A DNA stretch of 64,000 nucleotides, taken from assembly GCA_012934845.2 (NCBI GenBank), contig WNNJ02002308.1, positions 1-64,000 of the forward strand, given 5' to 3'. Within the stretch, counting starts at the first letter, position 1, and each line of letters opens with the position of its first letter. Below the pieces are notes generated by a model that saw only the letters and a list, made by a program, of their open reading frames with translations, was not told the origin of the DNA and did not search any database. Positions 7,328-16,894 of the stretch are shown here, one piece after another. Source of the stretch: Pomphorhynchus laevis (lineage: Eukaryota; Acanthocephala; Palaeacanthocephala; Echinorhynchida; Pomphorhynchidae). A program made the translations under genes and the position numbers.

Positions 7328-10294
7328 TCAACCAAATGGGTAGGTTAGAAAAGGTGACAAATCAGCCTGGACGTATATCCAACGTCGAACCCTGTTTTTG
7401 AAAGCGAGGAAATTGGTGATGGCAGCGATAGGTTCAGGCAAACTATTCCAAACATCTACTGCCCGTTCAGACAGTCTGTAAAATTTTCGCAGCTTACCCG
7501 GTAATTTTTTAAAAAGCATCTTACAATGGCCTCGCAATCTCGAATTATCTCGAAATCTAACTACACCCAAAGGAAAGCCATCAGCTGAATGTACAATTTT
7601 CCAAAGTGTAATCAGATCAAGAAAAAGATACCGATACCTCACTGATAAAACGTTCAAACATCTTAATCTTGAAATAAAGCTTCCTTGACAACACATCCGA
7701 GAAGCTCGTCTCATTACACTTTCCAAGTTATTCAACTCACTCCTGGTCGTTGGAAAGGTTGCCTGTACACAATACTCAAGATGTGGTCTTACTAGGGCAC
7801 AATAAAGTTTGGCGAAGATTTGCGGCGATAATTTTGCAAAAGTCATTTTTATGCAGTATAAGGCACGTATCGCTTTTAACCGCGCGTGATCACTATTTGC
7901 TCTTGTCTTTAGCGATTCGTGAATTATCACTCCCAGGTCGGGATGTTCTGAGACTCGCTTGATTGAGTGTCCATTTATTTTGTAATCGAAATGAGTTTTA
8001 TCTCTACCCAATCTGATCCATACACATTTTGTCGCGTTGAGTATCAAGCCAGTGCTATTACACCAAGTCCCGATACGGTTAAGGTCACATTGTAAAAATT
8101 CACAATCCGCCTCGTTTTGGGTTGTTGCCCATATTTTAACATCGTCAGCAAATGCCAGGTGAGGACACTTTAACCTTAGGAGTAGGTCATTCAAAAAGAT
8201 GATAAAGAGAAGTGGACCTAGGACCGTGCCCTGAGGAACACCCGAATGAACACGTCGAGCTGTTGACAAAACTTCATCTAATCGCACAACGAATGATCGA
8301 TCCTCGAGAAATGTCTTAATCCAGTTGCAAATTGTCGTAGGTACACCGTAATGACGTAGTAGTGAATCTAAACCAGCATGTGGAACTCTATCAAAGGCCT
8401 TAGAGAAATCAAGAAATATTATATCAACTGTAAGACCCGAACTAAGAGCAGCTACCCAATGTTCGCGAGCATTCAACAGATTAGTTAGGCACGAGCGACC
8501 AGGTCGGAAGCCGTGCTGAGAATCATCAAGAATTTGATATAAATTTAGATGTTCACGTATTCTCTTCGCAATGAGTCTCTCCATAATTTTAGAAATAACA
8601 CTGGTAAGACTAATTGGTCTAAAATCTGAACAAGTTAGTGCCAACTGTTTCTTTGGAATAGGTACAACAATTGCCCTTTTCCAATCATCAGGAATCCACG
8701 AATACTGTAAGCTTCGATGAAATAGAGACGTAAGGCTTGGAGCAATAATGTGCGACAGAGTACGCAAAAGAAAAGGGGATACACCATCTGGTCCTGCAGA
8801 GCCAAAACTATTTAATTTATGGAGTTCAGACTGAACTTCAATGACATTAATAGGAGATATTGGTAAGTTAGATTGTAAGTTGGGCGGGTACTGTATCTGG
8901 TCAATATTCGATTGCGAGGATGGAGATACTACAAAACTGCTTGCAAGAGCTTCCACAATAGCCTCCTTGTCAACTACATCACCACTTTCTAAACGTACAC
9001 AATTAATCGTAGAAGGTAGGATTCGACGATGTCTAACGTATGCCCAAAAACGTTTAGGTGACCTGTTAATGTCAGAAGCAATACCCTCTTCAAATGTTTT
9101 TCTTTTTGAGCGTTTTAGTTGGTTGCATAGATTGCGAAGAGTTTTGTACTCACGGTGCGTAACAGTGTTACGTTGAGAGATTCGCCATAATCGATTTCTT
9201 TCCTTTATCGTAGTCTCCAACTCATTGTCGAACCACAATGGCGTTGTCGTCTTGTAAGCCCTATTTCTTATTGGTGCAAACGTATCCGAAATGGTTATGA
9301 GGTTACTGGTCACTAACGATAAATGATCATCAATTGGAAGATCAGCAGATCCGAAGTTCAGCTGATGACTATAGAGTTGGAGATCTTCCACATTTACTCG
9401 ATTCCAATTACGCCTTCCGATGCCACTGCACTTAGATCGTCGTTGTAAAGTGTGAGCAATCTGTACTGAAATCACACAATGGTCACTGGTTCCTAAAGGA
9501 GACTCGAAATCAACTCTGATTACATCTTCAATGCGCTTGGTAAACCCAAGATCTAATATTGTCTCTGGTTGAGACGATATACATGTTGGCTGATTAATAT
9601 GTTGGATCAGGAGAAGCTCTGCCAGCAAGAATTCAGCAAGCTCGCAGTTTTCGACATTATAGTAATACCGGTTGTTACTAATCCAGTTAACTTGAGGAAG
9701 ATTAAAATCCCCAATAAGGAAGAAATAATTTGAGGAGCAGAATGATCTTAACTGATTTTTCAGAAGATCTAACTGTGTATGAACTGAGGGTGATCTGTAT
9801 ACGACGCAAATATCTATTGAACAATGAGTATCATTGACGCAGAATGACAATAACTCGAATGAATAGTGATCATCGCACAATTCAGTAATCTTCGTAATTG
9901 ATAAGGTGTTTTTAATATAAGCAGCAACACCCCCGCCACGACGACCTGCAACTCTATCTGCTCTCAAAAGTCGATACCCAGAGATAGCCATAAGGTCATC
10001 ATTAATTTGATAATGAAGCCATGACTCAGAAATGCAAAACACGTCAAAATCTTTAAAAGATATAAACTGCTGCACTTCAGACAATTGAGCAGGTAAGCTT
10101 CTGATATTGGAGTAACCTACCACCAGAGGACATTCATTATTACATATTCTCTCTGAACAATTAGATGGCAACTTCCTTTCCAAACATATATCCACTAGAT
10201 GTCCAATCATGGCGTTGTAAGGTCTAGAGAAAGATTGATCGATCTCCATCGAACTGCAGGACGCCACCTCACAACCCGAAAATTTCGAATGCAC
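7328..10294 (-). CDS. LINE F ORF2: AP-like endonuclease + reverse transcriptase
   Basis: An uninterrupted ORF of 988 residues, the usual length for a CR1-type ORF2. The endonuclease (about residues 50-290) shows SNIRSL, FCISESWL (catalytic Glu), GGGVAAYIK, FFLIGDFNLPQVNW and LGTSDHCVISV. The RT (about 480-760) shows DFRPISLTSVISKIMERLI, QHGFRPGRSCLTNLL, IIFLDFSKAFDRVPH (motif A), GVPQGTVLGPLLFIIFLNDL (motif B) and LAFADDVKIWA (motif C, FADD intact). The C-terminus has the typical RAVDVWNSLPE block. Its first codons overlap the end of ORF1 by 88 bases, suggesting reinitiation or translational coupling. The product nicks target DNA and reverse-transcribes the element RNA. Confidence 0.9.
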   Translation of the reverse strand: MHSKFSGCEVASCSSMEIDQSFSRPYNAMIGHLVDICLERKLPSNCSERICNNECPLVVGYSNIRSLPAQLSEVQQFISFKDFDVFCISESWLHYQINDDLMAISGYRLLRADRVAGRRGGGVAAYIKNTLSITKITELCDDHYSFELLSFCVNDTHCSIDICVVYRSPSVHTQLDLLKNQLRSFCSSNYFFLIGDFNLPQVNWISNNRYYYNVENCELAEFLLAELLLIQHINQPTCISSQPETILDLGFTKRIEDVIRVDFESPLGTSDHCVISVQIAHTLQRRSKCSGIGRRNWNRVNVEDLQLYSHQLNFGSADLPIDDHLSLVTSNLITISDTFAPIRNRAYKTTTPLWFDNELETTIKERNRLWRISQRNTVTHREYKTLRNLCNQLKRSKRKTFEEGIASDINRSPKRFWAYVRHRRILPSTINCVRLESGDVVDKEAIVEALASSFVVSPSSQSNIDQIQYPPNLQSNLPISPINVIEVQSELHKLNSFGSAGPDGVSPFLLRTLSHIIAPSLTSLFHRSLQYSWIPDDWKRAIVVPIPKKQLALTCSDFRPISLTSVISKIMERLIAKRIREHLNLYQILDDSQHGFRPGRSCLTNLLNAREHWVAALSSGLTVDIIFLDFSKAFDRVPHAGLDSLLRHYGVPTTICNWIKTFLEDRSFVVRLDEVLSTARRVHSGVPQGTVLGPLLFIIFLNDLLLRLKCPHLAFADDVKIWATTQNEADCEFLQCDLNRIGTWCNSTGLILNATKCVWIRLGRDKTHFDYKINGHSIKRVSEHPDLGVIIHESLKTRANSDHARLKAIRALYCIKMTFAKLSPQIFAKLYCALVRPHLEYCVQATFPTTRSELNNLESVMRRASRMCCQGSFISRLRCLNVLSVRYRYLFLDLITLWKIVHSADGFPLGVVRFRDNSRLRGHCKMLFKKLPGKLRKFYRLSERAVDVWNSLPEPIAAITNFLAFKNRVRRWIYVQADLSPFLTYPFG

Positions 10295-11509
10295 AGATTC
10301 GATTCACCGTTTTGCAGCCTGTAATGAAGTTCCGCCTTGATATCCTTCAATTTTTGCCTGTCTTCGAGAGAAAGATCACGTAAAATTCGTATTTTGTTAC
10401 CTTTAAGTCGATAACCACGGTCTAAAAGACACTTTGCTTGCTCTGCCGATCCTAACACAACCTTTAGCAATCGTGATCTATCGTTTTTCTTACCCAACCT
10501 ATAGAGCTGCCTTACTAAAATAGACGATGCGACCTCTTCCTCACCTTTTTCGAGCAAATTAGAAAAGAACACACGTAAACCGGCAATATCATCATCAAGC
10601 CGCTCCTGTGCACTTGAGGCTGATGACTCATCTAAACCCCAAATAAGTATGTTACAGCCCCTATTTAATGTATGATTGCGATCTGTGTGACTTTTATTAT
10701 CAAAATACGTTTTTTTTGCTGAAAGAATCGCTGCCGTCACCACCCTCATCCGGTTTGCTTCTTGCGTCTCGCCCTTGTTCCATCTCATTTGAACAAATAC
10801 ACTTGAAAGCTGAGTGAACATTATCTATATCGACGTCTGTATCATTGTGTGAAGCTCGTTCATCGGTGACTCCAGTTATACCGATTTCATTGCGATAATC
10901 ATTAATCACCGATATAGACGATACTTCGTAATTGTCCGATACCTTCAAAGCATCATTGTCCAGCGACACCGACGGCTCACCACTAACAACCGATATTGAC
11001 GACGCACTATTGCCTTCAAATTTCTTACTCAACGTTTGCATCACGCGTGAATTTGGATGACCTTTTTTCCAGATACGGGATGAACTTGGTATTTCGCTAT
11101 TTGTATTTTTAGTGTTCTGAACGTGAAACTCTTGAATGGGTATATCTTTATAGGTATCTGATTCGCCAGAACTTTGTACTTCCCGATCGATGCAACTTTT
11201 TGAATATGTGTTCCTTTCCGAAGCATTTGTAGATATTTTCTCGTCACAATGGCCCTTCAAATGAATTAGCAAAGATGCGCAGCAGTACCCACAGTAAAAT
11301 GATTTATTCGATAGCGCAGATTTCTTTTCCTCCGGAAACGATACACTTGTCCACACACTACAATCTTCACTAGAACATTGAATCTGATGATCCACAAACT
11401 TTGTTGCAATAGCTCGCTTTGTAGTCTTCCTCTGTTTGACCATGATGTTTGATATTGGTTCTTCGGTATAATTGTCTGTGTCGAATTTGTATTGTGTAAG
11501 TAGTTCCAA
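10207..11509 (-). pseudogene. LINE F ORF1 (PHD-like finger + C-terminal domain), one frame change
   Basis: The ORF1 is read in two overlapping frames. The upstream frame (11509-10700; likely ATG at 11443) carries a PHD-like finger: QCSSEDCSVWTSVSF, then FYCGYCCASLLIHLKGHC. The downstream frame (10821-10207) carries the conserved C-terminal part: ERLDDDIAGLRVFFSNLL, LVRQLYRLGKK, LKVVL, and ILRDLSLEDRQKLKDI...LCIRNFRVVR. The two frames meet at an A8 run on the sense strand (10710-10717). That is compatible with an indel in this copy, a sequencing error, or slippage. ORF1 proteins of CR1-like elements bind RNA in the transposition particle. Confidence 0.75.
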
Positions 11510-11645
11510 TTTGTAAGTAGTTTATTAAGCAGCCAAGAAAGTTCAAATTTTGAACTGATTTGTATGTTTATAAGAAACCAAAATTGTATTTTGCTAGAAC
11601 AGTTTTAAATTTTCTTTGTATATAGTTATTTGTTAACAGCTTAAA

Positions 11646-11692
11646 TTTCAAACTAGTGGATGGCAATTTCAAACTAGTGGATGGCAAACATA
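11646..11692 (+). repeat. 21-bp tandem repeat at the 5' junction of LINE E
   Basis: Two exact 21-bp units (11646-11666 and 11667-11687) end in GTGGATGGCAA. A third partial unit ends in ATGGATGGCAA exactly where homology to LINE C begins. The repeated end matches the first bases of the truncated LINE, suggesting slippage or template jumping at the insertion junction. Confidence 0.7.
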
Positions 11693-11905
11693 TGGATGGC
11701 AATAAAAAACAATCATTCCTACTCAGAAGAATTGACAAAATTACGGTCAAAGATTGGAATTCAGTTGGCTCGTTCAATTTCGATGTGTATTCGCGGTCCT
11801 CGTTCTGCTCGACATCGACCTGCAAACTCAATGAACTAAAATTTATAGTATAACTATATTTGTTTGTTTTTTTTTTCAAAAAAATCAATTATTAAAAAAA
11901 AATTA
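11693..11905 (+). mobile_element. Short 5'-truncated RLE LINE 'E'
   Basis: About 210 bases identical or nearly so to the last part of LINE C (from about 6222) and LINE D. They cover the end of the ORF (frame reading SYSEELTKLRSKIGIQLARS), the T-rich 3' UTR and the tail ATTATTAAAAAAA, followed by TTAATAATATT. It is a severely truncated recent copy of the same source. Confidence 0.85.
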
Positions 11906-11961
11906 ATAATATTGTATGTTATTTTATTGTAATTTGCTAGTACAGTTATAAATTTTCTATC

Positions 11962-12106
11962 ATTACATATGGTTGCAATTCTTAAAATTTCAGTATTTAA
12001 TGTATTATATTTTATATTATATGGTATGCATGAATGCTTATGCAAAAATATGTTTCTTGTAAATTTAAATATGTCATCTTTACGGTATAAATTAATAGTA
12101 GTTTTA
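11962..12106 (-). mobile_element. Penelope-like element, part 2 of the split copy
   Basis: Minus-strand PLE coding sequence (FKFTRNIFLHEHSC-type segment, then NILRIATICND) that continues exactly from the part ending at 7250. The intervening 4.7 kb is inserted DNA. It is a fragment only. Confidence 0.8.
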
Positions 12107-12187
12107 TAATCTGATTTATATTTAATTTCTAAAGGATGCAGCCATTTTAATTTAACAGATTCTTGTTGTTTGAAATTTTTTTGATTA

Positions 12188-12218
12188 GATTTTGATTATC
12201 TAATCCGATAATCAAAAT
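12188..12218. repeat. Perfect 11-bp hairpin
   Basis: ATTTTGATTAT at 12189-12199 is followed, after an 8-base spacer, by its exact reverse complement at 12208-12218. It lies just left of the foldback element and may belong to the same or another short transposon, or be chance in AT-rich DNA. Confidence 0.5.
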
Positions 12219-12266
12219 TAATTTTATGATCATTTAGAACATACTTTTGAACAAAAATAAATAATT

Positions 12267-12471
12267 CAAGGCGTTTAAGCGTAGAGAGGAATAATAAAAT
12301 AAAAAATTATTGTTCATAAATTTTCGACTATTGCAATATTCATTTTCAAGTGTTGTTTTTAATATAACACTTGAAAAAACATAATACTTGAAAAGGACTA
12401 TTGCAATAGTCGAAAATTCGTAAACAATAATTTTTTATTTTATAATTCCTCTCGTGCTTAAACGCCCTGGG
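12267..12471. mobile_element. Foldback MITE (possibly hAT-like)
   Basis: About 205 bases form one long imperfect inverted repeat. The left arm starts CAAGGCGTTTAAGC and the right arm, reverse-complemented, starts CAGGGCGTTTAAGC. Each arm is about 85-100 bases long, with a small central loop near 12360. Shared arm segments include AGAGAGGAAT or GAGAGGAAT, AATTATTGTT and TTTTCGACTATTGCAATA. It has no coding capacity. CAGGG-type termini are common among hAT MITEs, but I could not find a clean 8-bp duplication, so the superfamily is uncertain. Confidence 0.75.
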
Positions 12472-12498
12472 TAATTTAATATTATATTTTATAATATA

Positions 12499-12770
12499 CC
12501 GAAACCTGATAGCATAGCAGTTCCTCCTGATGACCTCTAATTCTTATTCTGATACAACGTCTGTTATTTATTAGTCAATTCATAAAAATGACGTTTATTT
12601 TAAATTTTATTTTTTATTTTTATTTTTTAACTTGATTAAAATTATAGAACATCTAAAAACAATTATTAATTTTATTATTTAATTATTAAATTTTGATTTA
12701 GCATTATTATGTTTTGTTTATTTTATAATTATATAACAATACGTAGACTCAGTTAGCTGATTTAATAATA
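12499..12770 (+). mobile_element. Penelope-like element 3' non-coding end
   Basis: Plus-strand copy of the PLE 3' region: GAAACCTGATAGCATAGCAG, then CCTGATGACCTC, then ACAACGTCTGTTATTTATTAG, ending at the terminal block ACGTAGACTCAGTTAGCTGATT. It is an inverted copy of 6724-6974, so the two ends face outward around the intervening LINE/MITE cluster. No coding sequence remains. Confidence 0.8.
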
Positions 12771-12905
12771 CAATCCTATTTACACATATCATGTTCTTTC
12801 TTTTCGTGACATTGTGATATCATCTAAAATCAATGCTATTTCATCGACTCCGCAACTGTCCGGTAACTCTTTTCAGGAACCTGTAGTTTTAACTATTATA
12901 ATTAT

Positions 12906-14525
12906 TTTTCAACTGGTGATAGTTTCATCAAATCCCAAGAGGGATTTACGCAAGGTGATGTACTTGCTATGCCAGCTTTTGCCGTAGCAACCCTGCCATT
13001 ATTGTTGAACATTACTGAGGAGTTTCCTAACATCAACCAATTCTGGTACGCGGATGATGGCAATTTAATCGGCGATCCTGTGCAAATTTACAAGGCTTTC
13101 AAATTCTTGTGTGACTACGGCCGTGCTTTCGGATTTCATGTCAACAGCAACAAATGCGTTCTACTAACTAGTCCCGAAAATGCAGATAGTACCCGCAAAC
13201 TTTTTAATGAAACGGGAATCGACATTGTTGTCGATGGCACGTTAGTACTCAGTGCTCCTATTGGAACAGATGATTATATAAATAAAACTACGGAACAAAA
13301 GATCTCTAAATATTGCTCATTAGTAAATCGTCTTGCTGACGTGGGTATTCTTGATTTGCAGATAAGCTATACTAGTATGACCAGATCGCTTCAGCATAAA
13401 TGGATTCACTTGCAAAGAACCACAAACTGTTCAATTGGTAGTTTCGATGATCTCTATGACACCATTCAGAAGCGTTTTGATAAGCTTTTTAATTTGAAAT
13501 TGCCTGACGACGATTATTTATGGCCGTTATTTACCCTTCCGATAAGATTAGGTGGTCTAGGTATTGCTGACCCACGTTTTACTGCGATAGAAGAGTTTAA
13601 AAGCTCAAAAGATATATGCACTCCTTATTTAAATGGCTTATACGGTGTGGACTTAAGGACTGAACAATCCAAACGCATTGCCCTTATAGGCACTTCAAAG
13701 ATTGATATTCAAAAGTCATTGCTTAGAGATCGAGTAGCTAATGTTGGTGACAATTTGTTACGTATTATGGAACATCTACAAGTCAAAGGTGCCTCGTCAT
13801 GGCTCTCCACATATCCTACGAGTGATCGTTGGACTCGAGTTAGCAATGTAGAATTTCGTGACGCACTTGCAGCTCGATATCATAGACTACCACTAGACGC
13901 GCCCTCTCATTGCCCCTGCGGTGAACATAATTCTCTGGCTCACTCACTTACCTGTCCCACCGGAGGTCATCCATCGATAAGACATGATTCAATTCGTGAT
14001 ATATTTTCTAAAACCTTGACAGAAATATGTGATAATGTGCAAAAAGAGCCAACACTACTGCCAGTAAATTCTAGTATTCATTTCGAGCGCATATTTACAT
14101 CTCGCGCTTATGATGCACGTTTGGATATCGCCTGCTGTGGTTTTAATGGAAGTCGTTCGGAGCGAACTTTATTTGATACTTGCGTTTTTAACGTTTTCGC
14201 TCCGTCCAACCTTTCGAAATCCGCTGGGGCTGCTTTTACATATCACGAAACACGTAAATTCGCTAAGTATCAAGAGAGAGTAACTGCCATAGAGAGGGCG
14301 AATTTCGCACCTATCGTGTTATCATGTTTCGGTGGAGCAGTAAAATCATCTGCACAATTAATTCAGAGAATTGCACAGAAGATGGCAATAAAAAACAATC
14401 ATTCCTACTCAGAAGAATTGACAAAATTACGGTCAAAGATTGGAATTCAGTTGGCTCGTTCAATTTCGATGTGTATTCGCGGTCCTCGTTCTGCTCGACA
14501 TCGACCTGCAAACTCAATGAACTAA
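12906..14525 (+). CDS. LINE D polyprotein fragment (RT C-part + RLE)
   Basis: An open frame of about 539 residues without stops. It starts at the truncation point (FSTGDSFIKSQEG, in motif B), retains WYADDGN and the full nuclease part (CPCGEHNSLAHSLTC, DARLDIACCG, LFDTCVFN). The first in-frame ATG is 12969, but the homology starts at 12906 and there is no native start. It differs from C by a few substitutions, several of them replacing residues (for example STSRAHDAR versus FTSRAYDAR). It cannot encode an active enzyme without the missing RT part. Confidence 0.88.
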   Translation, partial: FSTGDSFIKSQEGFTQGDVLAMPAFAVATLPLLLNITEEFPNINQFWYADDGNLIGDPVQIYKAFKFLCDYGRAFGFHVNSNKCVLLTSPENADSTRKLFNETGIDIVVDGTLVLSAPIGTDDYINKTTEQKISKYCSLVNRLADVGILDLQISYTSMTRSLQHKWIHLQRTTNCSIGSFDDLYDTIQKRFDKLFNLKLPDDDYLWPLFTLPIRLGGLGIADPRFTAIEEFKSSKDICTPYLNGLYGVDLRTEQSKRIALIGTSKIDIQKSLLRDRVANVGDNLLRIMEHLQVKGASSWLSTYPTSDRWTRVSNVEFRDALAARYHRLPLDAPSHCPCGEHNSLAHSLTCPTGGHPSIRHDSIRDIFSKTLTEICDNVQKEPTLLPVNSSIHFERIFTSRAYDARLDIACCGFNGSRSERTLFDTCVFNVFAPSNLSKSAGAAFTYHETRKFAKYQERVTAIERANFAPIVLSCFGGAVKSSAQLIQRIAQKMAIKNNHSYSEELTKLRSKIGIQLARSISMCIRGPRSARHRPANSMN

Positions 14526-14598
14526 AATTTATAGTATAACTATATTTGTTTGTTTTTTTTTCAAAAAAATCAATTATTAAAAAAAAATTAATAATATT
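12906..14598 (+). mobile_element. 5'-truncated RLE LINE 'D'
   Basis: Second long copy of the C family, starting within RT motif B and running to the shared 3' UTR and A-tail, followed by TTAATAATATTAATG. Near-identity with C marks it as recent. Its left flank (TATAATTATT) and right flank are TTA-rich, like those of the other copies. Confidence 0.9.
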
Positions 14599-14604
14599 AA
14601 TGTT

Positions 14605-15010
14605 TCAACAGCACATAAAAGCATGGCTTAATTGGCTGGTTCACTGCAGAGAAAAAGAAAATATAATAAAAGTATCACAAATACGGAAAAGCAGCTTTCC
14701 CCATGGCATCCTCCATCCGTAATTTCTTTTTGAATTCGTTGATATTGCTACTGCACACTGTTGACTCTCCAAGCCTATTCCACAGAGATACAACTCGCCG
14801 ATCAAATTGGACAGCTCGTGATTTTCTTATCCTTTCACGTCGCAGGGTTAAACCATGGCCTCGGAGGATATTGGATGAGCGCAAATGAAGACAATCTCGA
14901 AGTGGATGATCCAAATCATTAAGAATTTGCCAGACCATACTCATATCGATGTACCGGCGGGTCCACGTGACAGTCTTAAGTCTAAGTTCTTTTAATCGAT
15001 CAGGGTACTA
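14605..15010 (-). mobile_element. CR1-like LINE fragment 'M' (ORF2 C-terminus)
   Basis: The minus strand encodes a piece of ORF2 typical of CR1/Jockey-like LINEs: YPDRLKELRLKTVTWTRRYI, then WQILNDLDHPLRDCL and AVQFDRRVVSLWNRLGESTV with a final FKKKL block. The ORF ends at 14675. It is a 5'-truncated copy with its 3' end abutting the tail of LINE D. It is not the same family as F or L, judging by the sequence. Confidence 0.75.
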
Positions 15011-15930
15011 GATTATTATCTGTGCTAACGATGGAAATGACAGACATAACTCTTATGACGCATCTATTATTAGTGGGAAAATTAATTATTAGGCTGTTTT
15101 ATGTCGTGATGTTCGGATCTTTAACAACACCTAGGTGATATTGTCCAAAATCCCATTTTTCATGTTTTGATGTTCAATCAATGTTTGTCGTATGCATTTA
15201 GTATTATTAACACAAGGCAAAGCCCGTAGGCTGTATAGTCTGCTCACATAGAAAAATAGACAAACAAAAAAAGAGAAAAAAACGAGGTTAAATTGTTGAA
15301 ATTATCGTTGATCTGAAGGGTATGCCATTCGGATATTTTGCTGATCAGGATGTCGTATCCATTCTAATAATTTTCGTTTGAATATATCAATGTCATGGAT
15401 AGATATTAAAAAGTCCGGTAACATGTTCCACACGCTAACAGCTCGATGCGAAAAACAATATATTCGAGGACAACTTCCATGATATTGAGTTTTAAGATGC
15501 AAACTGTCCTCGATGACAGGTACGATGATTCAAACTTACACAGTTTATTGGGTATCCGTCATAACCTTAAACGATCTTATACAACGCTACTAAATCTAAA
15601 TACATTAAACGTGACAGGATAGAACACATGCCTAGCATTCTTAGTCTCTCCGCATAAGGGAACTGTGCAAATCCTTTACATAATCGAGACCCTCGCCTTA
15701 ATATATTATTAAGTGAATTGATTTCCTCTTTAGTGCACGGAAATGATGATTGAATACTGTACTCAATGTGAGGACGAACCAATGCGTTGTACAGTAGCTT
15801 AAAACATTCTTTTGGCAAATATTTGAAGCAATTCTTCAATAAGTAAAGAACACTTCGCCCTTTCGAACATATTCTGTCTGTGTTCATACGAGTCTTGAGA
15901 GAAGATTGAACAATTGTGCCAAGGTCATGT

Positions 15931-16064
15931 GTCCGGTGGTATTTCGCATTTATCAATTGACATTTAAAACAGTTCAGTTAGTGTCACAGTTAGTATGGAT
16001 CTTAAAGCTCTAAGCAGAAAGGGATATATATCATCAGGACCGGGAGATGAATTGCTCGATAATC
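15931..16064 (-). repeat. Misplaced copy of a 134-bp LINE L segment
   Basis: This segment matches 16761-16894 with about five differences. The copy at 16761-16894 is in the expected place in ORF2, just after PFLLRAL. This one sits between motif C and the LGTIVQSS block, where that sequence does not belong, so it is the derived copy. Confidence 0.75.
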
Positions 16065-16760
16065 AGCATGTATGTCACTCCGATCAAAACGTAAATGGGC
16101 ACATTTATCTACATTTATTATTACTCCTGTCCGAATACTCCATTCGTGAATAATTTTTAAATCTTGCTTTAATACAGTAATGTCGCTTTTCGATGTAATT
16201 TTAGACCAGATTTTAAGATCATCGGCAAAAGCCAAATACGGACAGTGTAGCTGTTTTAACAATGTGTTTAGATAAATGTTGAAAAGTAGTGGACCTAAGA
16301 CAGTGCCTTGAGGTACACCTAATGTAAGTGAACGTGGTGATGATAAACTCGATCCAACGCGAACACGATAAGAGCGTTGCGTTAAGAATGCGTGGAGTCA
16401 ATTTACAATAATCGGATTTATTTTACAGTCCAAAAGCACTTCGATGAGATTTTCATGACGTATACGATCGAAAGCCCTACTAAAGTCAATAAAGACACAG
16501 TCAACTGCTATCCCGTTAGACACGCCATTAACCCACACCTCTCTAGCACAAAGTAAATTAGTTAAGCACGATCGTCCAACGGTGAATCCATGTTGATATG
16601 GGTTTATCTGATTTGATCAACGCAATAAGTTCACAACATACCTATAGATTATTCGTTCGAAAATTTTACTGACAATAATAGTTAAGCTTACTAGTCTGTA
16701 ATTTTAAGGATTGTGCATGGCACCCTTCTTAAAAACCGGAACTACAATTGCGCATTTCCA

Positions 16761-16894
16761 GTCCGGTGGTATTTCGCATTTATCAATTGACATTTAAAAC
16801 AGTTAAGTTAATGTCACAGTTAGTATGGATATTAAAGCTCTAAGCAGAAAGGGATATATATCATCAGGACCGGGAGATGAATTGATCGATAATC
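16761..16894 (-). repeat. Native copy of the 134-bp LINE L segment
   Basis: Source copy of the duplication at 15931-16064, located 830 bases away in the same orientation. Both start GTCCGGTGGTATTTCGCATT. Confidence 0.75.

Larger units (their letters stand above)
7251..11570 (-). mobile_element. CR1-like LINE 'F' (two-ORF, APE type), nearly complete
   Basis: This minus-strand LINE of about 4.3 kb has overlapping ORF1 and ORF2, a 3' UTR with a GGCTTAAAGCC stem near 7300 and a tail of GATAATAATAAT type at 7251-7275. It sits inside a PLE (6724-7250 and 11962-12106). PHD-like ORF1 fingers, an apurinic-type endonuclease and CR1-style RT blocks place it in the CR1/L2/Rex1 group. ORF2 is intact; ORF1 changes frame once. 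Confidence 0.85.

Noticed and set aside
12499-12540. Canonical hammerhead ribozyme in the PLE 3' region
   Set aside because: GAAAC and CTGATGA boxes are present, but in the order GAAA then CUGAUGA with no pairing stems II and III that fit type I, II or III cores; reported only as a conserved structure.
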